Below, in pieces: positions 34,287 to 45,888 of a DNA stretch of 64,000 bases. The notes under the pieces are model-generated. The model ran no database searches and was not told the origin of the DNA. It saw only the letters and a program-made list of their open reading frames with translations. The translations under genes and the position numbers were made by a program. Source of the stretch: Sorex araneus (lineage: Eukaryota; Chordata; Mammalia; Eulipotyphla; Soricidae). The DNA lies in contig NC_073313.1 in NCBI RefSeq assembly GCF_027595985.1, forward strand, positions 99,249,552-99,313,551. Direction: 5' to 3'. Numbering within the stretch: the stretch's first letter is position 1; each line of letters starts with the position of its first letter.

Positions 34287-34619
34287 CAAATGTACCTGAG
34301 TTCCCTGTTGCTTCTCATATATCTTTCTCCTCTTCCCCAGGATATTAGTGGTGTTAAAGCATGATAGAGCCAAATATGCAACCACAGAGTAAAAAAAAAC
34401 TGAAAATGTGAAACCCAAAATTCAATAACCTAATTTAAAAGGTGCCTGTCAAGATGGCAGTCTGGGGCTGAGTTGTTGAAGAAGGGATCTGGGAGCACTG
34501 ATGGAGAGAAAATGACACTGGTGATGAGATTGGTGATAGAATATTTTATGTCCAAAATGCACCTATGAATAACTTTGTAATTCATGGTTATTTAATAAAA
34601 CAAAATTCTGAAAAAGATA
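34287..34619 (+). mobile_element. L1 3' UTR (older subfamily) nested in L1, with TSD
   Basis: Flanked by aaaaaggaactctc at 34273-34286 and 34620-34633 (14 bp, exact), so the host L1 text resumes after it. The inserted 330 bp match 58075-58350 ('gatagagc', 'accacagagt', 'gcctgtcaagatggcagtc') and the end of the L1 at 55.3-55.6 kb. Confidence 0.88.
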
Positions 34620-35269
34620 AAAAAGGAACTCTCATCCACTTCTGGTAGGAATGTTGTCTGGTTCAACACCTGTGCAAAACAGTATGGATAGTACTCAGTA
34701 AACTTAGAATTGGACTTCCAAAGGACCCAGCAATTCCACTTTGGGGCATCTACCCCAGGACTTAAAAAGATCCATTCAAAAGGATGTATGCACACTATTA
34801 TTCATTGCTGCACTTAGTACATTAGCTAAGATGTAGAATCAACTTAGGTGTCCAATGACAGGTGAATGGATTATGAAGATGCGGTATATGTACACAATAG
34901 AATACTATGCAGCTGCAAGGAATGATGACATCAGGAAATTTGCTGCAGCCTGTTGGAACTGGAAGATACCATGTTGAGTGAAGTAAGCCAGAAGAACAAA
35001 GATGAACACAGGATGATCTCACTTATCTCTGGTATATAGAATAACTGATGAGGAAATGTATTGTCGTAAAGATCGGATGACTAGATCACACTTGTCTCCA
35101 GAGTTTAGAAAGAATGACAAAGAATTAAGAATTAACGAAATCAAGTAGAAAGGGAAGTAATGGGCAAACAGGGTTGAGGCTTCAGTTATACTAGTGATGT
35201 GGGAGAATGGTATAGTTATACATCTGAAACACAGACTCAACAACACCGAAGACATGAAAATACCCCTTT

Positions 35270-35520
35270 ATTTCAAAAGTGAAATACATGTTTTAGTTCA
35301 TTTTTGCACGTGGATGGCCAGTTGTCTCAATAACATTTTTGAAGGGATTTAAATTAGTATCAATGGCATTGTAAATCACAGTGCCCAAAAAAAGTGCCAA
35401 AAATTCTGATATTAGCTTTGCATGTTATTATTATATATTATTGAAATAAAACTTTTATACTCACAAAAATTGAAAATTGAAAGAATTTTTTGATACTTAA
35501 GTGGTTAGTTTATTTTACAC
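35270..35520. other. Mixed old repeat debris
   Basis: 35290-35330 resembles a short minus-strand L1 ORF2 piece ('ttgcacgtggatggccagttg'). The rest is AT-rich and unrecognised. Confidence 0.4.
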
Positions 35521-37240
35521 TTCAAGTAATAGGTCTAGGTCCCTCTTCAATGTCCAAGCATCTCTGTTGCCCCATGTATAATGCCACCGTCCTGTCCCTC
35601 AATGCCCAGTGCAGATTTTGATGTCCTGGTCCTGTCCCTCGCCATCTGCTCATCTCCATTGTACAATGGCTTGACCTTGTCCCTGTACCATTCTCTGTCT
35701 GACAGCAGGCCAGATGTTCTCTGGAGTTGCAGAACTCTGAATGAAAACAATAGTCCCTGGGTCAGGGGGACTGGTCTGGCTGCCTGTTTACAAACATTCA
35801 TTGTCAAACAAACATTGTCACTACAGACAACAGTAGTCACCAAGACTAGGTGGCTCTTGCTCTGCTTCCCAGCTTCTGCAAGAGGCATTGCAGGAGGTCA
35901 GAGTGTTTGACAGTCATGGGAACTCACGCTGAAAATGGGAAGACATGAACTGACATGAACCACATCTCGGGGTTTGGAGCATGAGAAAAGAATTGGACAG
36001 GTTATGCTGCATGTCGGCAACAGAAGTCAGAGGTGCCATCTGAAGCCCTGTGTGGTGTATACAGTCACTAAAACAGACCCTCAGCTCCACTTCTACTTCC
36101 TCCCAAGAATGAAGGCTAAGGGAGATGAAGTCACATGTGCAGCCTATTGCAGCTCAGTTCCCTTCAATTTCCCATAGAATCAGTCTTTATCTTGCTGTTA
36201 AGCAGCATTCATCGAGCTTTTGAAGTTTTCAGGGGATGAATGGGGGAGAGAGAGGGAAGTATTTTGTCTCTGTCACTACCTTTTTCTAGGCATGATGGTA
36301 GGAACTTAGGGAAGGTCCTGCAGAGAACACAACCACCTAACTAGGTTGTGATACCAATCAGCAGATCTGCACATAATCAGAGAGATGAGATGTGGGCAAG
36401 CATGTCTGAGCACACATGGTGCTTGCCCAGTCTTGCTCCCCAACTGGCTCTATCCACGTAGGTTCTCCTGACTACCTGCTGCAAACCTGAAACCTGTGAG
36501 CTGGGTCTGATACCCAATTTGGGGGGATGAAGGTGCTCTAAGCCAGTGTTTCTTCATATTTTTCCAACCATATCCCCCATTCAACCTTGTTTTCTTCCTG
36601 TGACTCCCTTGACTTGCCAGTTGGCCCTCTAGTCTGAAGCTGTGGCACCTCACTTACACAATCATGGACATAAACTTGCTCCAAGACCTTTCAGTCTCAA
36701 ATGAGAACTGAGGACCCACTTTGAGTCCATGTTCTGCTTACCTTAGCCAGAAGAGGTTTCTGGTGTGGGGGGTCTTCTTGGACTTCCTGTTAAGAACCAG
36801 TATCCCTCCAAAGCTATTTGAGGACCAAGACACAGCCTGACAACTCCCTGCAGTGCCCAACCATACAGCCACCCTGAATTATTTTCCCCAGACATTTACA
36901 GACATCGGCCTCAGGTTCAACAGTCTAGCATAGTCCAGGGGTGAGGCGCTGTCTCTCCCAAGTGCTTCCTGTATCTTGGGAGGAGACAAGCCTCTCTCCA
37001 TGATGGGATTTGATGGGGCAGCATTACCCCCATCCCACCTTGATTTTGCACCAATTGGCAACCAGGATGAGGAGCAAGGAGTGGGGTAGACCACCTGGCA
37101 GTGTCCAAGAAGGACCAGTCCCAGTGAAAGACATTTCTAAACAAGAACTGTGAGTCACCAACACTCTCCCAGAAGCCTTCTTGGATGGCTTCAGGATAGT
37201 TTGGATCAGGACTCCACACAGCATCCCCACAGTTCACAGG
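35521..37240. other. Unidentified, moderately GC-rich sequence
   Basis: About 1.7 kb not recognised. 35547-35888 is open on the minus strand for 113 codons with no domain I know, and is followed on that strand by AATAAA (near 35513). It could be an old LTR or retrocopy end. CCNNCC and pyrimidine-rich stretches at 36730-37240 show no exon structure. Confidence 0.4.
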
Positions 37241-38930
37241 CCCCTATAGGGTGTCTCCCACCCCCAACTCCTGTAAGCAAGATTCCCAACTCACAGCTAC
37301 ACGCTGCAGGTCACAGGAAACATGACACAGAGACATTGAAAGCTACAGGTCCAAACCAGAGGCTCGAGTATTGCACTGGGATTGACATTTTGGGTTTTCA
37401 TCACAATAAGGTGTGTCAGGCATGAAGGGCATGGCTGCAAGGCTGAGGATTACCTTACAGCCTAGCATGATGGCTCCCTGTCAGCCCCCAAATGATATGG
37501 GCTGGTTGCAAATGCACAAACTAAGGAGGCAGAAACAAAATTTTGGATTTTTCCTAAGAAAATGGGAGTGAGGCACCTTCACTCCTGCAAACAAACTTCT
37601 AGACTCAGAGGTATGAGCTGTAAGTCACAGGAAACCTGACACAGCCCTAGCAAACCAAAGGTTCAAATCAGAGGCTCAAGAATTGTGCTAGGTATTTTCT
37701 TGAATGTATTAAAAAATCCAAGTTCAGATGGGGGGTGGTCAATGTTTCATAAAGATATACAAAAATGCATATTATCAATTTTGATAATATGCTGTTTATA
37801 TATTTAATGTATTTAGTGTGCTTGTATTTTATATTACTTATTTGTTACATTATGAAATTCCTCTAGGAGCTTGCTTCATTTTGAGGGGTTCAGTAGGGGA
37901 CCATGGAGTGTTGGGGATCAAACCGGGATTGGGTGTGTGCAAGGCAGTGCCTTACTTGATGTACTGTTTTTATGGTCTTGCTTAATTTTTAGTACAAGAG
38001 TATCCTTTTCTGAAAAAAAAAAAGAATTGTGCTAGGATTGACATTTTATGTTCTCTTCAAAATTTGGGTACTGAGACGTGAGAAGTATGTCTGAGAGACT
38101 GTGGGGTACCTTGTAGCCTAGCCTGATGCCTTCCCACTATCCTCACAAGAAAACTGGCCAATGTAAATTTACAAGCCTAGGAGATAAAGATGATATTTTG
38201 TTTTTGTCCTAACAGAACAGAGAGAAGGATGGTAGACACCTGAGGGGTCCTTGGGCTCAAGCCACGGGGATCTCACAGGCTTCCTCCACTACCCTAATTC
38301 TACTAACAAAGCAAGCTCCAGCCATAGAGGAACAAGCCTCAGGGCTTTGTGTGCATGGACAGAGGGGGCTGTATCACAACTTTTGCCAAGCAAAGATCAA
38401 GATCAAAGGTTCAAGTATTGAGCTGTGGGTGAAAATTTGGAATCACCTCAAAATTTTGGGCGTGGGGTGTCACATGCATACTTGAAGGGCTGAGGGGCAC
38501 CATGCATCCTGGCCTGATGCCTCCCTACCTGCCTCACAAACAAACTGGCCTGTTAAATGCACATGCCAAGAAATAGTAAAAAAAAAGTTTGGTTTTTTTA
38601 ATATAAGTGGAGGCACATGAGGCTCAAGTATTGTACTGGGGTTGACATTTGGGGTTCTCTTCACAATTTGGGGTGTGGGGAGTGATGGGCAAGGCTGCAA
38701 GGCTGAAGGGTACCTTGTAGCCTATCCTGCTGCCTCCCCACCAGCTCCCAAAGGAAACTGGCCAAAATGAACAAGCCATGGAGATAGAAATGAAAATTAG
38801 ATTTTTTCCTGTGGGGGAAGTCACCCAGGGAGGTTCCCCCTCCCACTCCTGCAAACAAGCTTCTGATGAGGGTGTGGTCCCAGGGACTTATGTGAAGTGG
38901 GGAGGAGAGCGGCAGCAACCTTGTAAAAGG
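37240..38930 (+). repeat. Diverged tandem array of a 210-400-bp unit
   Basis: Four readable copies of one unit, with partial ends. The anchor 'ggctgaggg-accttgtagcctagcctgatg' (consensus given in pieces) occurs at about 37441, 38095, 38489 and 38701. Before each anchor is 'gattgacatttggggttctcttcacaattt' or its variant, and after it 'ccaaaggaaactggcc' and 'ggagatagaaatga'. The parts 'ctcctgcaaacaaacttct' (37585) / 'ctcctgcaaacaagcttct' (38846) and 'gtcacaggaaacctgacacag' (37625, 37310) mark other unit sections. Copies differ by 15-30 percent and by length. No frame is conserved. A retroposed piece (37693-38021) interrupts copy 2. Confidence 0.85.
37693..38021 (+). mobile_element. Retroposed unknown transcript with embedded SINE remnant and TSD
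   Basis: Flanked by aagaattgtgctagg at 37678-37692 and 38022-38036 (15 bp, exact) and ends in A(11). The body is not L1 or a whole SINE: 37700-37865 is AT-rich unique sequence and 37880-37980 a decayed minus-strand SINE. It looks like a poly-adenylated genomic RNA copied by L1. Confidence 0.85.
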
Positions 38931-39640
38931 AAGTTGCTATTTTATTTCTATCCACCTCTGCTATCCGGAGAATGGCAGGGCAAATCTAGGACTGTGAACC
39001 TTGCTTCTTGCAGGGGAGGTAAGTCAGTCCTGGACCTCACCCAGGCCTTTTGGGTTTGGGTCCCTACCTTTCCCTCATAGTAAAGAATTGAATTTCAGGA
39101 AGAGACAAGCAGTAAAGTTTAACAGAGTTTATTTTGAAGTTCTGAGCATGAGCATGGAGGGAAGGGGAGAGAAAGAGGAAGAAAGAGAGGGAGAGACGGA
39201 GGGAGGGAGAGAGATATGAAGAGAAAGAAGGAGGGAGGGAGAGAGAGAGAGAGAGGGAGAGAGAGGCAGAGAGAACAAGTGCTTTGGTGCTTCCCCAGGG
39301 TGGAGAGGGCGTCAAGTGCCCAAAAGAGAAAGTGGGCTTCTCCAGAATGGAGAGGGAGGCCCTAGAGGCAGGGGACACATGTACTCAGGCAGCAGCAAGT
39401 GGGAGCAGATAACACATGGGCTCAGGCAGCACATGCATGCTGCCAAAATGAGAAATTAAATCAGACCAGACCCAGAGTCAAAGACTGATGTAATTTATTA
39501 GAAGCCAATAAGAGCGAAAGACAGAAACTGCTATTCTCATTTCAGACAAATTATACTTTCAGACAAAAACTTATTACAAGATACAAAGACATACACTATG
39601 TGATTCGAGGTAACAATCTCTCATGAACATGGAATTTCAG
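38931..39640. other. Unidentified region with LTR-like polyadenylation signals on the minus strand
   Basis: On the minus strand, AATAAACTCTGTT (near 39120-39135) followed by 'tactgcttgtctcttcctgaaattc' (two pieces) resembles an LTR R-U5 start; a second AATAAATTACATC lies near 39495. No paired LTR or TG...CA ends found. 39154-39275 is a separate polypurine tract. Confidence 0.3.
39154..39275 (+). repeat. Polypurine (GAGG/GAGA)n tract
   Basis: About 120 bp of G/A with only four pyrimidines. Confidence 0.95.
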
Positions 39641-39642
39641 CC

Positions 39643-40910
39643 CCTTCTCCCCAGCGGTTAGTGCTGAGAGTGCCGGTGTGTGCTCTGGGCTCGCAGCACA
39701 CATTTATTTATTTATTTATTTATTTTTAAAAAGAACCCTCAAAAAAGCTTTTGAACACGCCCCCCAATTTTTTTTAAATCCTCATCTCCTCCCACCCCCC
39801 CCCCTGCTCCGCTCCCACAGCGTTTCTGCCGCTGGAGACTTTTTTTCCCTCTTATAAATAAAAACCGAGTTTGAAGCTGCCGAGACCGACTCACCTGCCC
39901 ATTCCCAGCCTCGACCCCGTAGCAGCAGCAACTCCAACAAGGAAACCCAGAGACCAGAGCTGAGGCTTTCCCAGGGGCCAGGCCCCCCCTGCCCGCCCCC
40001 ACAGCCTGTGACTCGCGGTCACAGATCACCCTGTGTTGCAGCCCTATAGAGTCAGGTTAAATTTTGTCCCTCTGCGCTTGCCCTCGCCGGCCCCGCCCAC
40101 AGCCCAGGCACTCTGCTTCGCCTCTTCTTCCTCCGTACGAAACGGTTTTGGCCTGTGGTACCTTGGGCAGATATGTCTAGATGAACCCCAGAGCTCCCCA
40201 GCTCCCCATGGCCTCGCTCTGCTTGGGGAAGCTCCACCCCATGTGAGGGAGGCAATGCTTTAATTCAGCCCAGCCACGCCCATCCTCTCCTTTAGGGCCT
40301 GCAGGGACACATCACCTGGGCAAACTGGGCTATGCATATGTAAACTTCCAGCAGCCTTCTGACAGTCACAAAAATGAATGGTAGAATTGTGACCACTAAG
40401 CCATCCTATGTAGCTTTAGCTCAGCACAAAGAGCGCCAGGCTCACCTCATTAACCAGTACATGCAGAGAATGGTCTGTGAGCAGTGCCCAACCCCATTAT
40501 CAACACCTGCCAGCCAGCACCTCCTTCAGATTACTTCATGGCACTATCCCACAGACTCAAAACCGTGCTATGCACTATCCACCTAGCCAACTTACTCAAC
40601 TGACTCAAGACCAAGTCCACACTGGACAGTTCAGGGTGCCAGATCTCATCCATTCAAAAATATGGCCAGTGCTAATTGCCCAGCTACTCCTAGATCACGA
40701 TTTAGTACAATTAGACTGGCTTCTTTAGGGTTCCAGGAGTCATGTCCATGTGATGTGTTGCTAACACATCAATCAGCAGACAACGGGTTCATGTATGGCA
40801 GTTGCAGATACTGCAGCAACTCCTGCTATCCGCATCGTTCCACAGTATAAGTATGCGGCAGACATGCACAACTCTCAGCAGCACCTCAATGTTCAAGAGG
40901 TTACCATGCA
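39643..40910 (+). pseudogene. PABPC1 (pseudogene): PABPC1 processed pseudogene, part 1 (5' UTR to linker)
   Basis: PABPC1 is the cytoplasmic poly(A)-binding protein (four RRMs, a proline-rich linker and the C-terminal MLLE domain). This plus-strand copy begins in the characteristic 5' UTR ('cttctccccagcggttagtgctgagagtgc' in two pieces at 39643-39675, then A/T-rich text), has the start codon at 40181 (MNPRAPQLPMASL) and a stop soon after (about 40242). RRM1 text '[10 protein letters not shown]' lies at 40329-40360. About 285 codons are then missing: the next text is the end of RRM4 ('[20 protein letters not shown]' at 40374) and the linker ('IPQTQNR', 40547) up to 'EVTM' at 40910. Introns are absent, the frame is broken, and an L1 interrupts it here. 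Confidence 0.95.
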
Positions 40911-41483
40911 CAGGTGTTAGTCTTTCATTATGTTACTTTATATTCCACAGATGAGTGCAGTCTTACTATGTCTGTCCCTTACTATGTCTGTCCCTCTCTT
41001 TCTGACTTATTTCACTCAACATGATACTCTCCATGTTGATCCACTTACATGAAAATTTCATGACTTCATCTTTTTTAACAGCTGCATAGTAGGGATAAGG
41101 GCCATGAGGATTCCTCCAGAGCTTGGAAACCGGCCTCATATGCTGGGGTAAAGGCAGCTGAGATAGAGAAGTGACCACCAAGCAAAGGATGCTTGGAGGC
41201 CTCCCTTGGGATGGGAGACGTGTGCTGAAAGTAGACTATAGACTGAACATGATGGCCACATATTACTTGAATTGCAAAACATAACACACAAAAAGAGAAA
41301 GAGAGTAAAAGGGAATGTACCTGTCACAGAGGCAGGGGGAATAGGGTGGGTTGGCGGGAGGGATACTGGGAACATTGGTGGTGGAGGGATGGGTTTTTGA
41401 CCATTGTATGACAGAAATGTAATCATGAAACTGTCTAAGTCTATCTTACGATGTTTCAATAAAATATTTAAAAAAAAATTAAA
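40911..41483 (+). mobile_element. Second twin-primed (5'-inverted) L1, with 16-bp TSD
   Basis: 40918-41090 is the end of ORF2 on the minus strand, 41091-41470 the type I 3' UTR on the plus strand ending 'gatgtttcaataaaatatt' and poly(A). TSD aagaggttaccatgca at 40895-40910 and 41484-41499, exact; it is PABPC1 sequence. A 19-bp duplication ('tactatgtctgtccctt') lies within the inverted part at 40965-40995. Confidence 0.93.
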
Positions 41484-41629
41484 AAGAGGTTACCATGCAG
41501 CAGCTTGCTGTTCATGTACAAGGTCAGGAGCCTTTGATTGCTTCCATGCTGTCATCTGCCCTTCCTCAGGTGCAAAACCAAATGTTGGGTGAACAGATCT
41601 TTCCTATCATTAAGGCCATGCACTCTACT
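41484..41629 (+). pseudogene. PABPC1 (pseudogene): PABPC1 processed pseudogene, part 2
   Basis: Continues exactly after part 1: '[16 protein letters not shown]' then 'MLSSALPQ', '[14 protein letters not shown]' in consecutive (shifted) frames. This is the end of the linker and the start of the MLLE (PABC) domain. Cut at 'ATGCACTCTACT' by the 5.6-kb L1. Confidence 0.93.
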
Positions 41630-42179
41630 ATTTTTTAATTTATTCTTTTATTGAATCACTATGTGGAAAGTTACAAAGCTTTCAGGTTAAGTCTCAGTCA
41701 TACAATGCTCTAACATCCATCCTTTCACCAGCACACATATTCCACCACCAAGAATCACAGTATACTTACCCCCCCCACACCGCCTCCCCAGCCCCCCCCG
41801 CCTGTGTAACTGAAAAATTTCACTTTACTTTCACTTTACTTTGATTACATTCAATATTTCAATAAAAAACTCACTATTATTGTTTGGAGTTTCTCCCCCC
41901 TAAAGTCGGACCTGCTGAAAAGGAAACATTTGATAATTTGTTTTACATTGCTGAGAATGAAGAGATATGAGGTCGAGTGGCCGCACTAGCGGCTGCACTG
42001 TTTTGGATTTCTGTATTTTAGTATTTAGTAACTAAGTCCAGAGAAATTTCTGCCAGAAATTGCATCATTGCAAGCTTGTACCCTCAGCTACTTTATATTC
42101 AACATATGAGTGCAATCTTTCTATGTCTGTCTCTTTCTTTCTGACTCATTTCACTCAACATGATACTTTCCATGTTGAT

Positions 42180-44616
42180 TCACTTATATGCAAAGTTAAT
42201 GACTTCATGTTTTCTGGCAGCTGCATAGTATTCCATTGTGTAGATGTACCAGAGTTTCTTTAACTAGTCATCTGTTTTTGGGCACTCTGTTTTTTTCCAG
42301 ATTGTGGCTATTGTAAATAGTGCTGCAATAAACATAGAAATGCAGATGTCATTTCTACTATACCGTTTTGCCTCTCTGGGATATATTCCAAGGAGTGGCA
42401 TTGCTGGGTCAAATGGAAGCTCTATTTCTAATTTTTTGAGAATTGTCCATATTGTTTTCCAAAAGGGCTGAACGAGTCTGCATTTCCACCAGCAGTGAAG
42501 GAGAGTCTTTTTCTCCCCACATCCATGTCAACACTGGTTGCTTTTGTTTTTTGGGATGTGGGCCAGTCTCTGTGGAGTTAGATGGTATCTCATTATTGTT
42601 TTGATCTGCATCTCCCTGATGATTAATGATGTTGAACATTTTCTCATGTGCCTCTCAGCCATTCGGATTTCTTCTTTGGAAAAGTTCCTGTTCACTTCAT
42701 CACCCCATTTTTTGATCAGGTCGGCAGTTTTCTTCTTGTGGAGTTTAACCAGTGCATTGTATATCCTTAATATCAAACCTTTATCGAATGGGTACTGCGT
42801 GAATATCCTTTCCCATTCTGCAGATTGTCATTCTATTTTGGTCACTGTTTCTTTTGAGGTGCAGAAGCTTCTTAGTTTGAGATGGTCCCATTTATTTATC
42901 ACTGTTTTCACTTGCTTGGCCAGTGGCGTGTCAGCTTTGAAGATACCGTTGGCTTCAATGTTGTGGAGGGTTTTGCCAGCCTTGTCTTCAATGTACCTTA
43001 GGGATTCTGGTCTGGTGTTGAGGTCTTTAATCCATTTTGATCTGACTTTTGTACAGGTGATAGATGGAGATCTAAGCCCATTTTTTTGCATGAAGCTGTC
43101 CAGTTTTGCAAGCATAATTTGTTAAACATGCTTTCCTTGCTCCAATTCACAGTTCTTGCTCCCTTATCAAAGATTAGATGACCATGTATTTGGGGGTGTG
43201 TGTCAGAGTATTCAATCCTGTTCCATTGGTCGGCAGCTCTGCCTTTGTTCTAGTACCATGCTGTTTTAATTACTACCGCTTTGTAGTAGAGTTTGAAGTT
43301 GGGGAGGTTGATTCCTCCCATTTTCTTTCCCCCAAGAATTGCTTTAGCTATTGGTGGGGGCTATTTGTTCCATATGAATTTTAGGAGCTCTTGCTCCATT
43401 TCTTTGAAGAATGTCAAGGGTATCCCTATAGGGATCTCATTGAATTTTTGCGATGCTTTGGGGAGTATTGCCATTTTGACAATATTAATTCTTCCAATCC
43501 ATGAGCAGGGGATGTCTTTCCATTTCCTCGTGTCCTCTTTTATTTCCTGAAGTAGCATTTTGTAGTTTTCATTATATAATCTTTTACATCCTTAGTTAAG
43601 CTGATTCCAAGGTACTTAATTTTTTGAGGCACAATTGTGATTGATTTTATCATGTCGCTTTCTTCTCTCTCATTATTTGCATATAAGAAGGCCATGGACT
43701 TTTGGATATTGATTTTATAGCCTGCGAATTTACTATACGAGTGTATTGTTTTGAGGAGTTTCTCGGTAGAGGTTTTAGGGTTCTCTAAGTGTAGTATCAT
43801 ATCATCTGTGAATAGTGAGAGCTGTATTTCTTCCTTTCCTTCCTTAATGCCCTTAATATCTTTTTCTTGCCTAATCCCTATTGCAAGTACTTCCAGTACT
43901 ATATTGAACAGAAGTGGAGAGAGTGGTCATCCTTGTCTCGTCCCTATTTTTAGAGCGAATGCTCTTAGTTTTTCTCCATTTAGGATGATGTTTGCCGTAG
44001 GCTTGTGATAAATGGCTTTGACTATATTGAGGAAGGTCCCTTCCATACCTATTTTCATCACAAACGGGTGCTGGATCTTGTCAAATGCTTTCTCTGAATC
44101 TATTGATATGATTATATGATCTCTATCTTTTCTTTTGTTGATATGATAGATTATGTTGATTGATTTCCGGATGTTAAACCATCCTTGCAGCCCCAGGATG
44201 AATCTCACTTGGTCGTGGTGTCTCATCTTTTTTGAGTTGTTGGATTCTATTTGCTAATATTTTGTTGAGAATCTTCGCATCTGTGTTCATCAGAGATATT
44301 GGCCTGTAGTTTTCTTTGTTAGTGGTGTCTTTGTTTGCTTTTGGTATTAGGGAGATAATAGCCTCATAGAAGCTGTTTGGGAGGGTTTCTGTTTCTTCAA
44401 TTTCCTGAAAAGCTTGAGAAGAACTGGCAATAGGTCCTCTTTAAATGTTTGGAAGAATCCGCAAGTGAATCTGTCTGGACCTGGGCTTTTGTTTTTGTAT
44501 TTGGGAAGACTTTTGATTACCATTACAATTTCCTTGATATTAATAGAACTATTCAGGTACTCCAGGTCTTCTTGGTTCAACCGTGAGAGATTATAGGAAT
44601 CCAGGAATTTATCCAT
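42180..44616 (-). pseudogene. L1 ORF2: RT and C-terminal region, broken
   Basis: Minus-strand open pieces in order from the RT side: 44347-44616 ('DKFLDSYNLSRLNQEDLEYL', '[20 protein letters not shown]'), 43927-44226 ('[13 protein letters not shown]', motif A), 43540-43800, 43361-43558 ('[18 protein letters not shown]'), 42828-43115 and 42409-42776. Motif C at about 43795 reads MILHLE after the frameshift, so the DD pair is out of frame. At least eight indels/stops. Confidence 0.9.
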
Positions 44617-44827
44617 TTCTTCTAGGTTCTCTTGTTTTGTGGCATACAGATTTTCAAAGTAGTCTCTGATGATCTTTTGAATTTCTTTGGTTGCTGTTGT
44701 AATGTCCCCCTTTTCATTTCTGATTCGGCTTATAAGGGTTCTCTCTCTCTTTCTTTGTGAGTCTTGCTAGTGGTTTATCAATCTTGTTTATTTTCTCGAA
44801 GAACCAGCTCTTAGTTTCATTGATCTT

Positions 44828-45175
44828 TCAGATTGTCTTTTGGACTTCCATGTCATTAATTTCTTCTCTAAGTTTTACTATCTCTTTCCTTCTGCCTGGT
44901 TTGGGCTCCTTTTGTTGGTCCTTTTCTAAAGTCTTGAGCTGTGAGGTCAGGTTATTTATGTGGGCCCTTTCTTTCTTTCTGAGATATGCTTGCAGAGCTA
45001 TAAATTTTCCTCTTAATACGGTTGTAGCTGCATCCCACAGGTTCTGGTAGCTCGTGTCTTCATTCTCATTTGTTTCCAGGTACCTTTTGATTTCCTCCTT
45101 GATTTCCTTCCTGACCCACTCATTGTTACACATCGAGCTGTTTAATTTCCAGGTGTTTGATTTGGTTTTCTGCAT
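44828..45175 (-). pseudogene. L1 ORF2 inter-domain region
   Basis: 115 codons joining endonuclease and RT, e.g. '[20 protein letters not shown]', '[20 protein letters not shown]'. Matches 14038-14355. Confidence 0.88.
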
Positions 45176-45237
45176 CTGTCCATGATTAACTTCTATCTTC
45201 AGTGCATCATGGTCTGAAAAGATAGCTGGTACAATGT

Positions 45238-45888
45238 CTATCTTATTCTGTTGAGGTATGTTGTGTGGCTCAGCGCATGATCTATTCTGGAAAATGTTCC
45301 ATGTGCACTGGAAAAGAATGTGTATTCCTTTTTTTTGGGATATAAAGCCCTGTATAGATATATTAGCCCTCTCTCTTCTATTTCTTCCTTCAAAGCCAGT
45401 ATTTCATTGGTGAGATTTAATCTTCTTAATCTGTCCATAGGTGATAGGACGGTGTTGAAGTCTCCAACTGCTATTGTGTTGCTCACAATGTCCTTCTTAA
45501 GGTCTCTTAGCAGCTGTTGTAGGTATTTAGCTGGTCCCTCATTGGGTGCGTACACGTTTCGATTTATTATTTCCTCCAGCTGTACATATCCCTTGATTAA
45601 TAAATAATGGCCTTCACTATCCCTTCTAAACTTTTTCAACCTGAAGTCTATGTTGTCCGATACTAGTAAAGCAACCCCAGCTTTTTTGAGAAAGTTGTTT
45701 GTTTGCAGGATTGTTTTCCATCCTTTGACTTTGATTCTGTGTTTGTTCTGGCTATTCAGATGTGTTTCCTGCAAGCAGCAGAAAGTTGGGTTCTGTCTCT
45801 GAATCCATTTTGCCAGTCTGTGTCTCTTAATTGGTGAATTAAGACTATTGACATTGAGAGAGATTATTGTCATGGGGTTTTGTGCCAT
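45238..45888 (-). pseudogene. L1 ORF2 endonuclease domain, open for 216 codons
   Basis: Starts MAQNPMTIISLNVNSLN and keeps CLQETHL, NVYAPN, VGDFNTVLS and FSRIDHALS, so the AP-endonuclease catalytic set (N, E, D/N, D-H) is all present. Frame lost after 'YLNRIR'. Better preserved than the copy at 14.4 kb. Confidence 0.92.

Larger units (their letters stand above)
31140..35260 (+). mobile_element. Old plus-strand L1 carrying several insertions
   Basis: ORF2 text from the region before RT, through RT (about 31520-32420), the C-terminus (32990-34260) and a 3' UTR to about 35260. Broken by many stops and indels. It carries a SINE end at 31235, an internal duplication at 32455-32722, an L1 tail at 32738, a long-body SINE at 33311, a SINE at 33537 and an L1 tail at 34287. 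The reading of one original L1 across these is inferred from continuous order of ORF2 parts. Confidence 0.8.

Noticed and set aside
38778..39080. 100-codon frame in the tandem array
   Set aside because: Not preserved in the other copies of the unit; no domain.
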